Shown here one piece after another: positions 7,854 through 15,533 of a DNA stretch of 35,237 bases. The DNA is taken from contig JAUHYC010000038.1 of NCBI GenBank assembly GCA_030426685.1, positions 1 to 35,237 of the forward strand, in the 5' to 3' direction. The notes under the pieces were generated by a model. It saw only the letters and a list, made by a program, of their open reading frames with translations, ran no database searches and was not told where the DNA came from. Numbering within the stretch: the first letter of the stretch is position 1; each line of letters starts with the position of its first letter. Made by a program: the position numbers and the translations under genes. Source of the DNA: Alphaproteobacteria bacterium (GTDB taxonomy: Bacteria > Pseudomonadota > Alphaproteobacteria > Rhodobacterales > Rhodobacteraceae).

Positions 7854-9551
7854 TCACGCGCCGATCACTTCGACCGAGGTATTCGGCGCGACGGTCACGG
7901 TGCCCTGGTTGCGAATATGGTTCTCGACGACATCCCAGATCGGCGGACCTTCGGTGCCTTCGTTGACGCTTGCCCAACCCGCGACAACGTAGGTCTTGGC
8001 CGGGTCTATCGCTTCACCGGTTTTGAGCAGCGTCATATCACTGATCCGCTGCCCCTGCGGTTTTGTGACGTCGATGCGATAGCCAAGCCCTCCGACGCGG
8101 ACCATATCGCCGCCCTGCTGGTAGTAGGGATCGGGATTGAACAGGTTGTCCCCGACGTCTTCAAGTATGACGTGAATGAATTCGCCCGTCATTTCCGTGC
8201 GATAGGCATTTGGATAGGTCATCGAAGTGACGTTCCAGATATCCTCGCGCGTGATATCCTGACCCGGCAGGATCGACGGCCCCCAGCGCACGCCAGGCGA
8301 CATGGCTATGTCAGCCTCGCGTTCGCTAAGTAGTGCGTCGCAGATCAGGTCGTCCCAAGTGCCGTTAAAGTTGCCTCTCCGATAGAGAAGCGAGTCCGTC
8401 TTGCCAATCACCTCGCTTAGCGCAGTCTCATAGGGTGCACGCTGTTCATCGATTAACGCCGTGATCACAGGATCAGGTGCAATGACGTCCGAAAAGATTG
8501 GGATCAGCTTGTGCTTCAATCCCATCAATTGGCCATCCCGTACATCCAGATCGACGCGGCTGACAAACTTGCCGTTCGAACCGGACGCGATGATGTGTGT
8601 CTTTCCAACCAAAACCGGCTCAGGCAGCGCGTCATGGGTATGGCCGCTGAGGATAACATCAATCCCCTGCACCCGTCCCGCCATCTTCTTATCGACGTCA
8701 AAGCCATTATGGCTGAGCACAACGACGACATCGGCCCCGGCATCGCGGACTTCGTCGACCATGGCCTGCATGTTCTCATCCCGGATACCGAATGAGTATT
8801 CAGGAAACATCCAGCTGGGGTTGGCAATCGGCATATAAGGGAAAGCCTGGCCGATCACGGCAACCTTTGCCCCACCGCGTTCGAAGAACTTGTAGGGCTT
8901 AAACAACTCGGCGGGTTCGTCCCATTCGGCATCAAAAATATTCTGGCCCAGTGATGCAAATGGCAAATTTTCGACAATCTCGTTGACCCGTTCGCTGCCC
9001 AGAGTGAACTCCCAATGGAATGTCATCGCATCGGGCTTGAGCGCATTCATCACGTTGACCATGTCCTGACCCGCAGTTTGATAGCAGGTGTAGGACCCGT
9101 GCCAGGTGTCACCACCATCCAGCAGCAAAGCATCGGGGCGATCTGCACGAATGGCGTTGATGACTGTCGAAACCCGGTCCAGCCCTCCTACCCGGCCATA
9201 GGTTTGTGCCAGCGCAGAGAAATCATTGTAGGTCAATGCATAAGCCGATGGGCTGCCATCTTCGATGCCATACGCCTTGCGAAACGCAGCGCCCGTGACA
9301 TGCGGCATCTGCCCTCGGGCGTCACCGATACCAAGATTGACCTCTGGCTCACGAAAAAAGATCGGTTTGAGCTGCGCGTGAATGTCGGTGATATGGATCA
9401 GGCTGATATTGCCAAAGGTCTCGAATTCCAACAGCTGGTCTTGCGTCAGGCTTTGCTGAGCAGCAAGTCTGGCCCAGTTGCCAAACCCGGATGCCCCATA
9501 CAGCGCTGAGGCCGCCATTGAGACCTGTAGAAAATCACGTCGCGAAATCAT
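7854..9551 (-). CDS. soxB: SoxB, thiosulfohydrolase
   Basis: SoxB is the dimanganese hydrolase that releases sulfate from SoxY-S-sulfonate intermediates. It has 565 residues, the typical length. The N-terminus ISRRDFLQVS is a Tat signal. The 5'-nucleotidase/calcineurin-like phosphoesterase motifs are in order: HITDIHAQ (Asp56, His58), LLLDGGDTWHGS, FHWEFTLG (the SoxB form of the usual GNHE block), VVVLSHNGFDVD and ILSGHTHDALPEP, followed by the C-terminal nucleotidase domain with MSPGVRWGP. The ribosome site is AGGAAA. It is the best-conserved sox marker and the firmest call in the window. Confidence 0.98.
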   Translation of the reverse strand: MISRRDFLQVSMAASALYGASGFGNWARLAAQQSLTQDQLLEFETFGNISLIHITDIHAQLKPIFFREPEVNLGIGDARGQMPHVTGAAFRKAYGIEDGSPSAYALTYNDFSALAQTYGRVGGLDRVSTVINAIRADRPDALLLDGGDTWHGSYTCYQTAGQDMVNVMNALKPDAMTFHWEFTLGSERVNEIVENLPFASLGQNIFDAEWDEPAELFKPYKFFERGGAKVAVIGQAFPYMPIANPSWMFPEYSFGIRDENMQAMVDEVRDAGADVVVVLSHNGFDVDKKMAGRVQGIDVILSGHTHDALPEPVLVGKTHIIASGSNGKFVSRVDLDVRDGQLMGLKHKLIPIFSDVIAPDPVITALIDEQRAPYETALSEVIGKTDSLLYRRGNFNGTWDDLICDALLSEREADIAMSPGVRWGPSILPGQDITREDIWNVTSMTYPNAYRTEMTGEFIHVILEDVGDNLFNPDPYYQQGGDMVRVGGLGYRIDVTKPQGQRISDMTLLKTGEAIDPAKTYVVAGWASVNEGTEGPPIWDVVENHIRNQGTVTVAPNTSVEVIGA

Positions 9552-9567
9552 CTATCGGCTTTCCTGC

Positions 9568-9587
9568 TTCACATATAAATGTGTGAA
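9568..9587. promoter_or_regulatory. Inverted repeat upstream of soxB
   Basis: TTCACA and TGTGAA arms separated by 8 bp in the soxA-soxB gap, 17-36 bp upstream of the soxB ATG. It could be an operator half-turn or an RNA hairpin near the ribosome site. The sequence is AT-rich compared with its surroundings. Function is unknown. Confidence 0.35.
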
Positions 9588-9638
9588 TGTTAATCTCGTG
9601 AAAAACCCGCGCAGGAGATGTCCAACACGGGTAAGGTT

Positions 9639-10484
9639 TTACTGGCGCACTGCCGGGGTTTCGACCGATAGTCCATTGCCACGCGATGCCACGTAAAGCT
9701 CCAGCGCCCGAAACTCGTCAGAGCCTTCAGCAAAAGTCTCGGCCCGCGTATCCCGAATACAGCCGCGGAAACGGTTATGGCGCGAGATTAGCTTCGCTTG
9801 TTTCAGCCGGTAGGTCGGAAAACCATTGATCATGCCCTGGCTCAGGTGATCAGCCCGGATCATGTTGCCCCAGTTTTCTTCGTGGCAATTGGCACAGCTC
9901 AGTTCAAGCTGACCATAGCGGGTATAATACATCTCTTTGCCCTGCTCCCAGAACGGAGCAGCAGCGCCATCGATGGCCACATTCATGGGTATGCCACGCG
10001 ACTGCAGACCAATCAAAGCGACCAATCCTTGCATGTCAGCGCCTGACCATTTCAAGGCATCCGCTTCCATGCGATCGGTGCGGCATTTGTTGATCAGGTC
10101 TTCCATCACGACCAGCTTACCGCTTTCGGCGTCAACCTTCGGCATCGATGCCTGCAGGCCCTCAAAGCTTTCCACCCCATCGTGACAGGATGCACAGCTT
10201 TTTTCGGCCGCTCCATCAACGGTTTCAAATAGATCTGCGGCCTGATCGACAAAAATCATCGCCGGATTGTCAAAATCGTCGATCTGCAGCGCCTGCGTTT
10301 CGTCCGTCCGGAAATGCCATCCCGAATAGATGGTATCCAGGTTTTCAGTATGCGCCGGGGCCTCGGTGACCGAGATCATATCCAGCTCATCATTGATCAC
10401 CAGATTGTCGTCGTCGGGTCCTGCTGCCACCAAAGCTGGAAAAGCCAGAACTGCCGTGACCGCCGCTAGTGCCTTGTTATTCAT
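9639..10484 (-). CDS. soxA: SoxA, diheme L-cysteine S-thiosulfotransferase subunit
   Basis: SoxA, with SoxX, forms the thiosulfate-SoxY ligating enzyme. It has 281 residues from the ATG behind a strong ribosome site (GGGAGGA); an 11-codon upstream extension is rejected because it precedes the signal peptide. After the signal (to about Ala21) come two heme sites, Cys97-Ala-Ser-Cys-His101 and Cys197-Ala-Asn-Cys-His201. Cys134 (NKCRTDRM) is a likely axial ligand of the first heme. Cys242 in RFRGCIRDTRAE is the active-site cysteine that carries the persulfide or ligand. This is the diheme type known from Paracoccus and Rhodovulum. Confidence 0.96.
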   Translation of the reverse strand: MNNKALAAVTAVLAFPALVAAGPDDDNLVINDELDMISVTEAPAHTENLDTIYSGWHFRTDETQALQIDDFDNPAMIFVDQAADLFETVDGAAEKSCASCHDGVESFEGLQASMPKVDAESGKLVVMEDLINKCRTDRMEADALKWSGADMQGLVALIGLQSRGIPMNVAIDGAAAPFWEQGKEMYYTRYGQLELSCANCHEENWGNMIRADHLSQGMINGFPTYRLKQAKLISRHNRFRGCIRDTRAETFAEGSDEFRALELYVASRGNGLSVETPAVRQ

Positions 10485-10505
10485 TACGTTCCTCCCTTGG
10501 TGGAC

Positions 10506-10532
10506 CAGCGCCGACAATCACAGCCGGCGCTG
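10506..10532 (-). other. Intercistronic hairpin between soxZ and soxA
   Basis: Perfect 8-bp inverted repeat CAGCGCCG / CGGCGCTG around an 11-base loop in the 70-bp soxZ-soxA gap. It has no T-run. It could protect the upstream soxXYZ mRNA or reduce read-through into soxAB, giving an excess of the carrier SoxYZ. Confidence 0.5.
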
Positions 10533-10554
10533 ATCTTCCTTAGTGGTCGAGCCG

Positions 10555-10884
10555 TCAGGCGATCTCGATCGATTTTTTGGTGTCGTAGACAGAGCCGTCG
10601 TCGTCATACCAGGTAAAGACGAACTCACCGGCCTCGGGCACAGTGGCGTCAAACTGGAAATACGGGTTGGTTGAAATCGCCGGTTCCATGGTCACATCAA
10701 TCACCAGCTCACCATTAAACTCACAGGTAAAACGGTTGATGATGGAACGCGGGATGACATTGCCTTCTTTGTCCTTCCGCTGACCGCTTTCCATCTTGTG
10801 GCTGATCAGAGTCTTGATCGTGATCGTTTCGCCAGCAGCGGCCGTCTTTGGGACCTTGACGCGTGGTTTTACACCGGATGCCAT
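10555..10884 (-). CDS. soxZ: SoxZ, sulfur-carrier complex subunit
   Basis: A 109-residue immunoglobulin-like beta protein, the scaffold partner of SoxY in the SoxYZ carrier. It has no signal peptide, consistent with export piggy-backed on SoxY's Tat signal. Family marks are KPRVKVPKTAAAGETITIKTLISHKMESGQR near the N-terminus, IINRFTCEFNGE in the centre, and FVFTWYDDDGSVY near the C-terminus. It lies 34 bp downstream of soxY with its own ribosome site (AGGAGA). Confidence 0.97.
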   Translation of the reverse strand: MASGVKPRVKVPKTAAAGETITIKTLISHKMESGQRKDKEGNVIPRSIINRFTCEFNGELVIDVTMEPAISTNPYFQFDATVPEAGEFVFTWYDDDGSVYDTKKSIEIA

Positions 10885-10918
10885 TGGTTGATCTCCTGTT
10901 CTTCAGGGCGCGTGGCGA

Positions 10919-11335
10919 TTAGCCGCCGCAGCCACCAATTGTCACTTTTACGGTCGCCGATGTCTTGGCAAAGCTGCCATCCGCCATCTTGGCCACCGCA
11001 ATCACATCCTGAGTTCCAGCAAGCCGGATGCGCGTTGAGGCCGCCTGCTCAGCAGCAAGTGGGCCAAAATTGAACGTGGCAACACCCGGCTCGGGGTTGC
11101 CCGCGGCCACAATCAGGATCGACACGGCACCCGGAGCGCTGACTTCAATCGGAACAGTGTTGCCGTTCTCGGCGATTTCAGGCGCTGTCAGGGTGACCCC
11201 GCCATCGGCCATTTCCGCACCGCCCGTGAATGCCGAGATCGTATCATCGGCAGCCGCATTTGCGCGGAAAGGTACCAATGCCATAACCGCGGCGCCCAAG
11301 CCCAAGGCCAGAGTCTCGCGACGAGAAAGTTCCAT
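10919..11335 (-). CDS. soxY: SoxY, sulfur-carrier protein
   Basis: SoxY covalently carries sulfur intermediates through the Sox cycle. The protein has 138 residues and ends in the diagnostic swinging arm Gly-Gly-Cys136-Gly-Gly, whose Cys is the attachment site. The N-terminus LSRRETLALGLGAAVM is a Tat signal. The chosen ATG lies behind AGGAG; the 13-codon extension upstream is not supported. It follows soxX by 46 bp and precedes soxZ. Confidence 0.97.
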   Translation of the reverse strand: MELSRRETLALGLGAAVMALVPFRANAAADDTISAFTGGAEMADGGVTLTAPEIAENGNTVPIEVSAPGAVSILIVAAGNPEPGVATFNFGPLAAEQAASTRIRLAGTQDVIAVAKMADGSFAKTSATVKVTIGGCGG

Positions 11336-11381
11336 TTTCAATCTCCTATGAATCCTCGAGTTTTCGCGCGTCAAAACGCGA

Positions 11382-11858
11382 TCATTGCTCTTTCAGGGTT
11401 GCAAGAAACGCCACAACATCCTCGATTTCCTGTGCCGTCAGAATCGACGTCAAAGGTGCCGAAGGAGCTTTGCCTGTGTAGGCATCACCCGGCCGGATAT
11501 AGCCGTCATCCTTGTAAAAGGCCGGCATTACCGTTCCTTCAAACGTCATTTTTGCGTTTGCCACCAGACCGCGCAGTTCTGCCTCAGACCACCGGTCGCC
11601 CGCGCCATCCAGCATCGGGCCAACTTCACCATGAAACGGAATGTCGGCAAGTGCCGTAAGCTCATGACAAGCGACACAATTGCCCTTGGATTTCTCTCCT
11701 ACAATGAGCGCGCCGTTCGCTGCGTCACCCGCGACCCCGGTTAACGACTGCTCAATTGCACCGTAATCGTCGAACTGAACGTCTTTCGGGCCTGTCTCTG
11801 CAGCAAATGCAGCACCACCCGTCATTGCACAGACCAATGTAATAAGCCTCAGCTTCAT
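11382..11858 (-). CDS. soxX: SoxX, monoheme cytochrome subunit of SoxAX
   Basis: SoxX takes electrons released when SoxA couples thiosulfate to SoxY. It has 158 residues, a signal peptide (to about Ala20), one heme site Cys61-Val-Ala-Cys-His65, and a Met110 axial ligand in GTVMPAF. The C-terminal helix IEDVVAFLATLK is typical of class I cytochromes. The longer frame upstream covers non-coding sequence with the operator candidate; the ATG behind GGGAGGG is used. The 131-bp soxW-soxX gap probably holds a promoter, so soxX may head a separate highly expressed transcript. Confidence 0.96.
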   Translation of the reverse strand: MKLRLITLVCAMTGGAAFAAETGPKDVQFDDYGAIEQSLTGVAGDAANGALIVGEKSKGNCVACHELTALADIPFHGEVGPMLDGAGDRWSEAELRGLVANAKMTFEGTVMPAFYKDDGYIRPGDAYTGKAPSAPLTSILTAQEIEDVVAFLATLKEQ

Positions 11859-11948
11859 GATCCCTCCCATTTTTTTCTGCGCCTTTGGCGCTATGCGACC
11901 CAAAGCCTTTGTGTACCGTAGTCGACGCACGGGGTTCATCGCAACATT

Positions 11949-11968
11949 AAATTCATTAAAGTGAATTT
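11949..11968. promoter_or_regulatory. Candidate SoxR operator in the soxW-soxX gap
   Basis: Perfect palindrome with AAATTCA and TGAATTT arms (7 bp each) around a 6-bp spacer, in an AT-rich patch about 90 bp upstream of soxX. ArsR-type repressors bind such AT-rich inverted repeats. SoxR of Pseudaminobacter salicylatoxidans is known to bind its soxW-soxX and soxS-soxV intergenic regions, so the position matches. Confidence 0.6.
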
Positions 11969-11989
11969 TTTTATCTATGTCGACCGGGG

Positions 11990-12568
11990 TCAATCGCCTG
12001 AAATTTTATTGCGCTCCTGAATGCGTCGCGCATGGTACCTTTGAAAATCCTCCCCATTATCAAGTTCATATCGATTTTCGTTGACCCATGTAAAAAGATC
12101 CAAGGTGGTTGCCTTGGAAAACGCGCCTGGCATGGCCGCCACTGCGGCTTCGGCAGCCGTTGAATTCTCGGGAACTTCTTCGGGCATGAATATGAGCGTC
12201 GGCGTGAACAGGATTCCCCACTTGCGCATTAACGCGCGCTGCTCGGCCTCTTCTCCGTCAAAGTCGACAGCCGTCGCGCTTCCGTGCAAATCCAGTTGAA
12301 CGACAAAAAAGTTGTCTTCGATATAGGCAGAAAGATCCGGTTGTGGAAAAACCTCCTCGTGCATCTTTTTACAGTAAATGCAGCCTTGTTGTTCGATGAG
12401 CAAAACCAGGCGTTTCCCTTCTGCAGACGCTTCCTCAAGGTCCTCGCGCAGGTCATTAAATGTATCGCGCATCCAGGGCGTTTTGTGCAGGCCGTCATCT
12501 CCAAGCTCGGCTGCTGATACCGCCCCGGCAAACAGAACAGCGATCAAAGAAAATAGAACTCGTTTCAT
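11990..12568 (-). CDS. soxW: SoxW, periplasmic thioredoxin
   Basis: A 192-residue thioredoxin-fold protein with a Sec signal peptide (to about Ala19), active site Cys63-Ile-Tyr-Cys66 and a cis-proline loop FTPTLIF. SoxW receives electrons from the membrane protein SoxV and is thought to keep SoxY or its disulfides reduced. The chosen ATG has a consensus ribosome site (CAGGAGG) and lies 14 bp after soxV. The C-terminus is an extended charged helix (DFQRYHARRIQERN). The frame runs upstream through soxV as an artefact. Confidence 0.9.
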   Translation of the reverse strand: MKRVLFSLIAVLFAGAVSAAELGDDGLHKTPWMRDTFNDLREDLEEASAEGKRLVLLIEQQGCIYCKKMHEEVFPQPDLSAYIEDNFFVVQLDLHGSATAVDFDGEEAEQRALMRKWGILFTPTLIFMPEEVPENSTAAEAAVAAMPGAFSKATTLDLFTWVNENRYELDNGEDFQRYHARRIQERNKISGD

Positions 12569-12582
12569 TATATCCTCCTGAA

Positions 12583-13323
12583 TTAGCCAATGACCGCCAG
12601 CCAAGGCATATGGTCCAGCATCCACTGGGCGATGTGATTTATGGAGTTGGTAGCGATCAAGATGCCAAAGAGGATCAGCAAGGCTCCCATCGCCTTCTCG
12701 ATTAGCCCCAGATGCTTTCTGAATCGCGCCATCCATTGCATGAAGGGGCGCACCAGAAACGCCGCCAGAACAAACGGGGCGGTCATACCAACGCCATAGA
12801 CGAATAAAAGCCAGGCGCCGCGCCAGGCCGTTTCGGTTCCTGCGGCGGTGAACAGAATGGCGGCCAAAACCGGCCCGACACATGGTGTCCAACCAAATGC
12901 AAAGGCCAGCCCGAGAACATATGCGCCAACCGGGTTAACATTCGACGTTTCACCAATATCAGCCCGAAATTGGTGATAAAGGAATCCAATGCGGACAACC
13001 CCCAGAAAGTGCAGGCCCATTGCTATGATGATGGCCGCAGCGATCCAGCGCAGAACGTCAAAATATTCGCGAACCAACTGGCCAAAGATCGACGCTGTTG
13101 CGCCCAGCGCCATAAAGATCGTAATGATTCCCGCTGCAAATGCCATGGCTGACACCGTTGCTTTGCGGCGCACATCTGTAGGAATGTCAGAGCTTGCCGA
13201 AATCCGCTCCATCCCGACCCCAGCCAAATAGCTGAGATAAAACGGAACAATAGGCAATATGCACGGAGAGAGAAACGACAGCAGGCCTGCGACCAAAGCT
13301 CCTGCAAATGTAATGTCGAGCAT
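12583..13323 (-). CDS. soxV: SoxV, CcdA-type thiol-disulfide transporter
   Basis: A 246-residue CcdA/DsbD-beta-like membrane protein with six predicted helices that passes electrons from cytoplasmic thioredoxin to SoxW. The two catalytic cysteines are visible in SFLSPCILPIVPFYLSYLAG (helix 1) and FGWTPCVGPVLAAILF (helix 4). A TTG two codons upstream is possible, but the ATG is preferred. It is the first gene of the soxVW... unit, divergent from soxS across an AT-rich control region. Confidence 0.93.
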   Translation of the reverse strand: MLDITFAGALVAGLLSFLSPCILPIVPFYLSYLAGVGMERISASSDIPTDVRRKATVSAMAFAAGIITIFMALGATASIFGQLVREYFDVLRWIAAAIIIAMGLHFLGVVRIGFLYHQFRADIGETSNVNPVGAYVLGLAFAFGWTPCVGPVLAAILFTAAGTETAWRGAWLLFVYGVGMTAPFVLAAFLVRPFMQWMARFRKHLGLIEKAMGALLILFGILIATNSINHIAQWMLDHMPWLAVIG

Positions 13324-13403
13324 GGTCAAATCCGTTCAAACAAGTTATCATTCATACATTCAAAATAATAAAGATATCGTGCTACGGTCAATCGGAGCTT
13401 GTG
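13324..13403. promoter_or_regulatory. Divergent soxV/soxS control region
   Basis: This 80-bp AT-rich gap must hold both divergent promoters. It contains two direct ATTCA half-sites (13350-13354 and 13358-13362), the same half-site as in the soxW-soxX palindrome. They sit between the imperfect arms TTATCATT and AATAATAA. This is a plausible second SoxR site, though weaker than the soxW-soxX one. Confidence 0.45.
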
Positions 13404-13778
13404 ATGCGCCTACTAACCTTCCTTTTGCCGGCAGTTTTGCTGTTTGCCTTGCCCCCGGCATCACATGCCGAAATGACGCTGCTGATGGCGGAAGAGGACG
13501 GCTGCATGTGGTGCGCGCGCTGGGATTCAGAAATCTCAGAGATCTATCCAAAGACGATAGAAGGAAAGACCGCGCCGCTAAGACGCGTGGACATCCACGC
13601 CTCTACTCCCACTGATATCGCCCTGAAACGACCTCTCTATTACACGCCAACTTTTGTGTTGCTTGACGATGGGCAAGAGGTTGGCCGTATCGAAGGATAT
13701 CCGGGAGAAGACTTTTTCTGGGGTTTACTTGGCGTTTTGCTCCGGGATGCCGGAGTAGTGATTGAGACCTCTGGCTAA
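13404..13778 (+). CDS. soxS: SoxS, periplasmic thioredoxin-like protein
   Basis: A 124-residue thioredoxin-fold protein with a signal peptide (to about Ala22), CxxC site Cys34-Met-Trp-Cys37 and cis-Pro loop YYTPTFVLL. In Paracoccus, SoxS reactivates SoxYZ by reducing it. The ATG at 13404 is preferred over the GTG one codon upstream because GGAG lies six bases before it. It is the first gene of the soxSRT unit. It shares only fold-level similarity with SoxW. Confidence 0.88.
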   Translation: MRLLTFLLPAVLLFALPPASHAEMTLLMAEEDGCMWCARWDSEISEIYPKTIEGKTAPLRRVDIHASTPTDIALKRPLYYTPTFVLLDDGQEVGRIEGYPGEDFFWGLLGVLLRDAGVVIETSG

Positions 13779-13784
13779 AATGCG

Positions 13785-13799
13785 GTATATTACATATAC
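13785..13799. promoter_or_regulatory. Palindrome GTATATTACATATAC upstream of soxR
   Basis: Perfect 6-bp arms with a 3-bp centre, just after the soxS stop and about 40 bp before the soxR start, followed by a TTGAAT motif. It could be an internal soxR promoter or autoregulatory operator. Its sequence differs from the soxW-soxX palindrome. Confidence 0.35.
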
Positions 13800-13836
13800 T
13801 GTTTTGAATACGTGAAGCCACGAAAGCGAGACGATC

Positions 13837-14187
13837 TTGTTGGACAAAACGTCGAAACTGCCTGTGTTCACCAAGGACATGTGTGCCGAAGATCTGGATA
13901 GGATGATGGAGAATGCCCAGACGGCATCCAACTTCCTGAAGGCGATCAGTCACGAAGGGCGGCTGATGATCCTGTGTTATTTGTCGTCAGGCGAGAAATC
14001 CGTCACCCAGATGGAGGAAATGCTGTCAGCCCGTCAGGCCGCAGTATCACAGCAACTGTCCCGCCTGCGCTTTGAAGGGTTGGTTAAAACGCGGCGCGAG
14101 GGAAAGGCCATCTATTACAGATTGGCAGATGACCGGTCTACGCAAATTCTCGAAGTCGTCTACGATCTGTTCTGCCGAGAGAAATAA
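13837..14187 (+). CDS. soxR: SoxR, ArsR-family persulfide-type repressor
   Basis: A 116-residue winged-helix ArsR-family protein with recognition region MLSARQAAVSQQLSRLRFEGLV and wing REGKAIYYRL. Cys47 (MILCYLSS) and Cys113 (DLFCREK) are 66 residues apart, the spacing I recall for the persulfide-sensing Cys41/Cys107 pair of SqrR. BigR and SoxR proteins share this pair. Reactive sulfur would link them and release DNA. An extra Cys16 lies near the N-terminus. The start is uncertain: tandem TTG codons at 13837 and 13840 lie after a weak GAG site, and the first ATG at 13879 has a poorly spaced AAGG. It is the likely repressor of both sox units. Confidence 0.88.
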   Translation: MLDKTSKLPVFTKDMCAEDLDRMMENAQTASNFLKAISHEGRLMILCYLSSGEKSVTQMEEMLSARQAAVSQQLSRLRFEGLVKTRREGKAIYYRLADDRSTQILEVVYDLFCREK

Positions 14188-14229
14188 AAGCCAGTCGGCA
14201 GGTCCGCCAGCTTTGGGAGGAGACTGGCC

Positions 14230-15291
14230 ATGTTCGAGATTTTAGGAGATGCCAATACAGTTGCCCTAATCGGGCTTGTGGGCGGGATTGTGTTGGGTTT
14301 GGCCGCACGCCTCGGCCGGTTTTGCACCTTGGGTGCAATCGAAGATTACCTCTATGCAAATGATGATCGACGACTGCGTATGTGGGCGGTGGCCATCGGT
14401 GTCGCGATCATCGGTAGCCATCTGGCCATGGCACTTGGGTGGCTCGATCCAGCAGACTCAGCATACCTTGCCCAGACTTGGAACCCGATTGGTTCGGTCA
14501 TAGGTGGTCTGATGTTCGGATATGGCATGGCCATCAGCGGAAACTGCGGCTACGGCGCTTTGGCGCGTCTTGGCGGCGGAGACCTGCGGTCCTTTGTTAT
14601 CGTCTTAACTCTGGGGCTCTCCGCCTACGTCGTCATGTCCGGACCATTGGCATATCTCAGGGTCTGGGTTTTCCCCGTGGAAACGGATGTCAGCGCGCCC
14701 CAGAGCATTAGCATGTTCGCTGAACGTCTGACCGCCTTACCAGCCTGGCTGTTTGGCGCGGTGATCGGCGCGGCACTGCTGGTCTTCGCTTTGGCAAGCG
14801 AACGTTTCCGCAATTCTCCATCTCAGGTTTTGTGGGGTGCGGCTGTTGGTATCGCAGTATTCTCAGGATGGATTGGAACAAGCTGGGTTGCGATGCACGG
14901 TTTCGACGGAGAGACCGTGCAAACCCATACGTTTGCCGCACCTCTTGGTGATACAATGTTTTACCTGATGACCGCCTCAGGAACCACGCTTTCCTTCGCA
15001 GTTGGATCGGTTTCAGGCGTTCTCATCGGTGCCTTTCTCGGGTCTTGGTCCAAAGGTCACTTCCGATGGGAGGCATGCGAAGATCCACGTGAGCTCAAAC
15101 GACAGATGCTGGGCGCTGCGATCATGGGACCCGGAGCGATCATCGCGGTGGGATGCAGTGTCGGACAAGGTATCTCAGCCTTCTCACTTCTGGCCTACAG
15201 CGCCCCTGTTACGTTTGCTGCAATCTTTGCAGGGGCCACCCTTGGATTGCGGCAACTTGTATCTGGACTATCATTCATATCAGAACGTTGA
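14230..15291 (+). CDS. soxT: SoxT, YeeE/YedE-family sulfur transporter
   Basis: A 353-residue polytopic protein of the YeeE/YedE family. Cys32 (GRFCTLGA), Cys106 (SGNCGYGA) and Cys309 (AVGCSVGQG) occupy the three conserved family positions, almost exactly as in the paralogue at 645-1703. The order soxS-soxR-soxT divergent from soxVW is the one described for Pseudaminobacter salicylatoxidans, so the symbol follows that. The ribosome site GGGAGGAG is strong. It may import a sulfur compound for signalling to SoxR or move sulfite/thiosulfate; the substrate is inferred from TsuA. Confidence 0.82.
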   Translation: MFEILGDANTVALIGLVGGIVLGLAARLGRFCTLGAIEDYLYANDDRRLRMWAVAIGVAIIGSHLAMALGWLDPADSAYLAQTWNPIGSVIGGLMFGYGMAISGNCGYGALARLGGGDLRSFVIVLTLGLSAYVVMSGPLAYLRVWVFPVETDVSAPQSISMFAERLTALPAWLFGAVIGAALLVFALASERFRNSPSQVLWGAAVGIAVFSGWIGTSWVAMHGFDGETVQTHTFAAPLGDTMFYLMTASGTTLSFAVGSVSGVLIGAFLGSWSKGHFRWEACEDPRELKRQMLGAAIMGPGAIIAVGCSVGQGISAFSLLAYSAPVTFAAIFAGATLGLRQLVSGLSFISER

Positions 15292-15533
15292 GGTCAAAAC
15301 CGTCACCACAAACGCGCCGAGGATCGTAGTGTACTCCGAAGCAGTCGATCTGTTGTCTGAGGTCCCCAAGGAGACGATCGTTTTCCAGCAGGAACAGGCT
15401 CTCAAAGTTTGATTTTGTACAGTGTTTGGGTATCGAAAGCTCGCATTCCGTAAGAGCCGGACATACGCCCGTCTGACGAACCGGCTGGAGCATTGCGACT
15501 ATTCGAAGGATTACAACTGGCCGAGTTACTGTC

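Noticed and set aside
7789..7977. 63-codon upstream extension of soxC
   Set aside because: It lies over the soxB 3' end and intergenic DNA; the Tat signal starts at the internal ATG.
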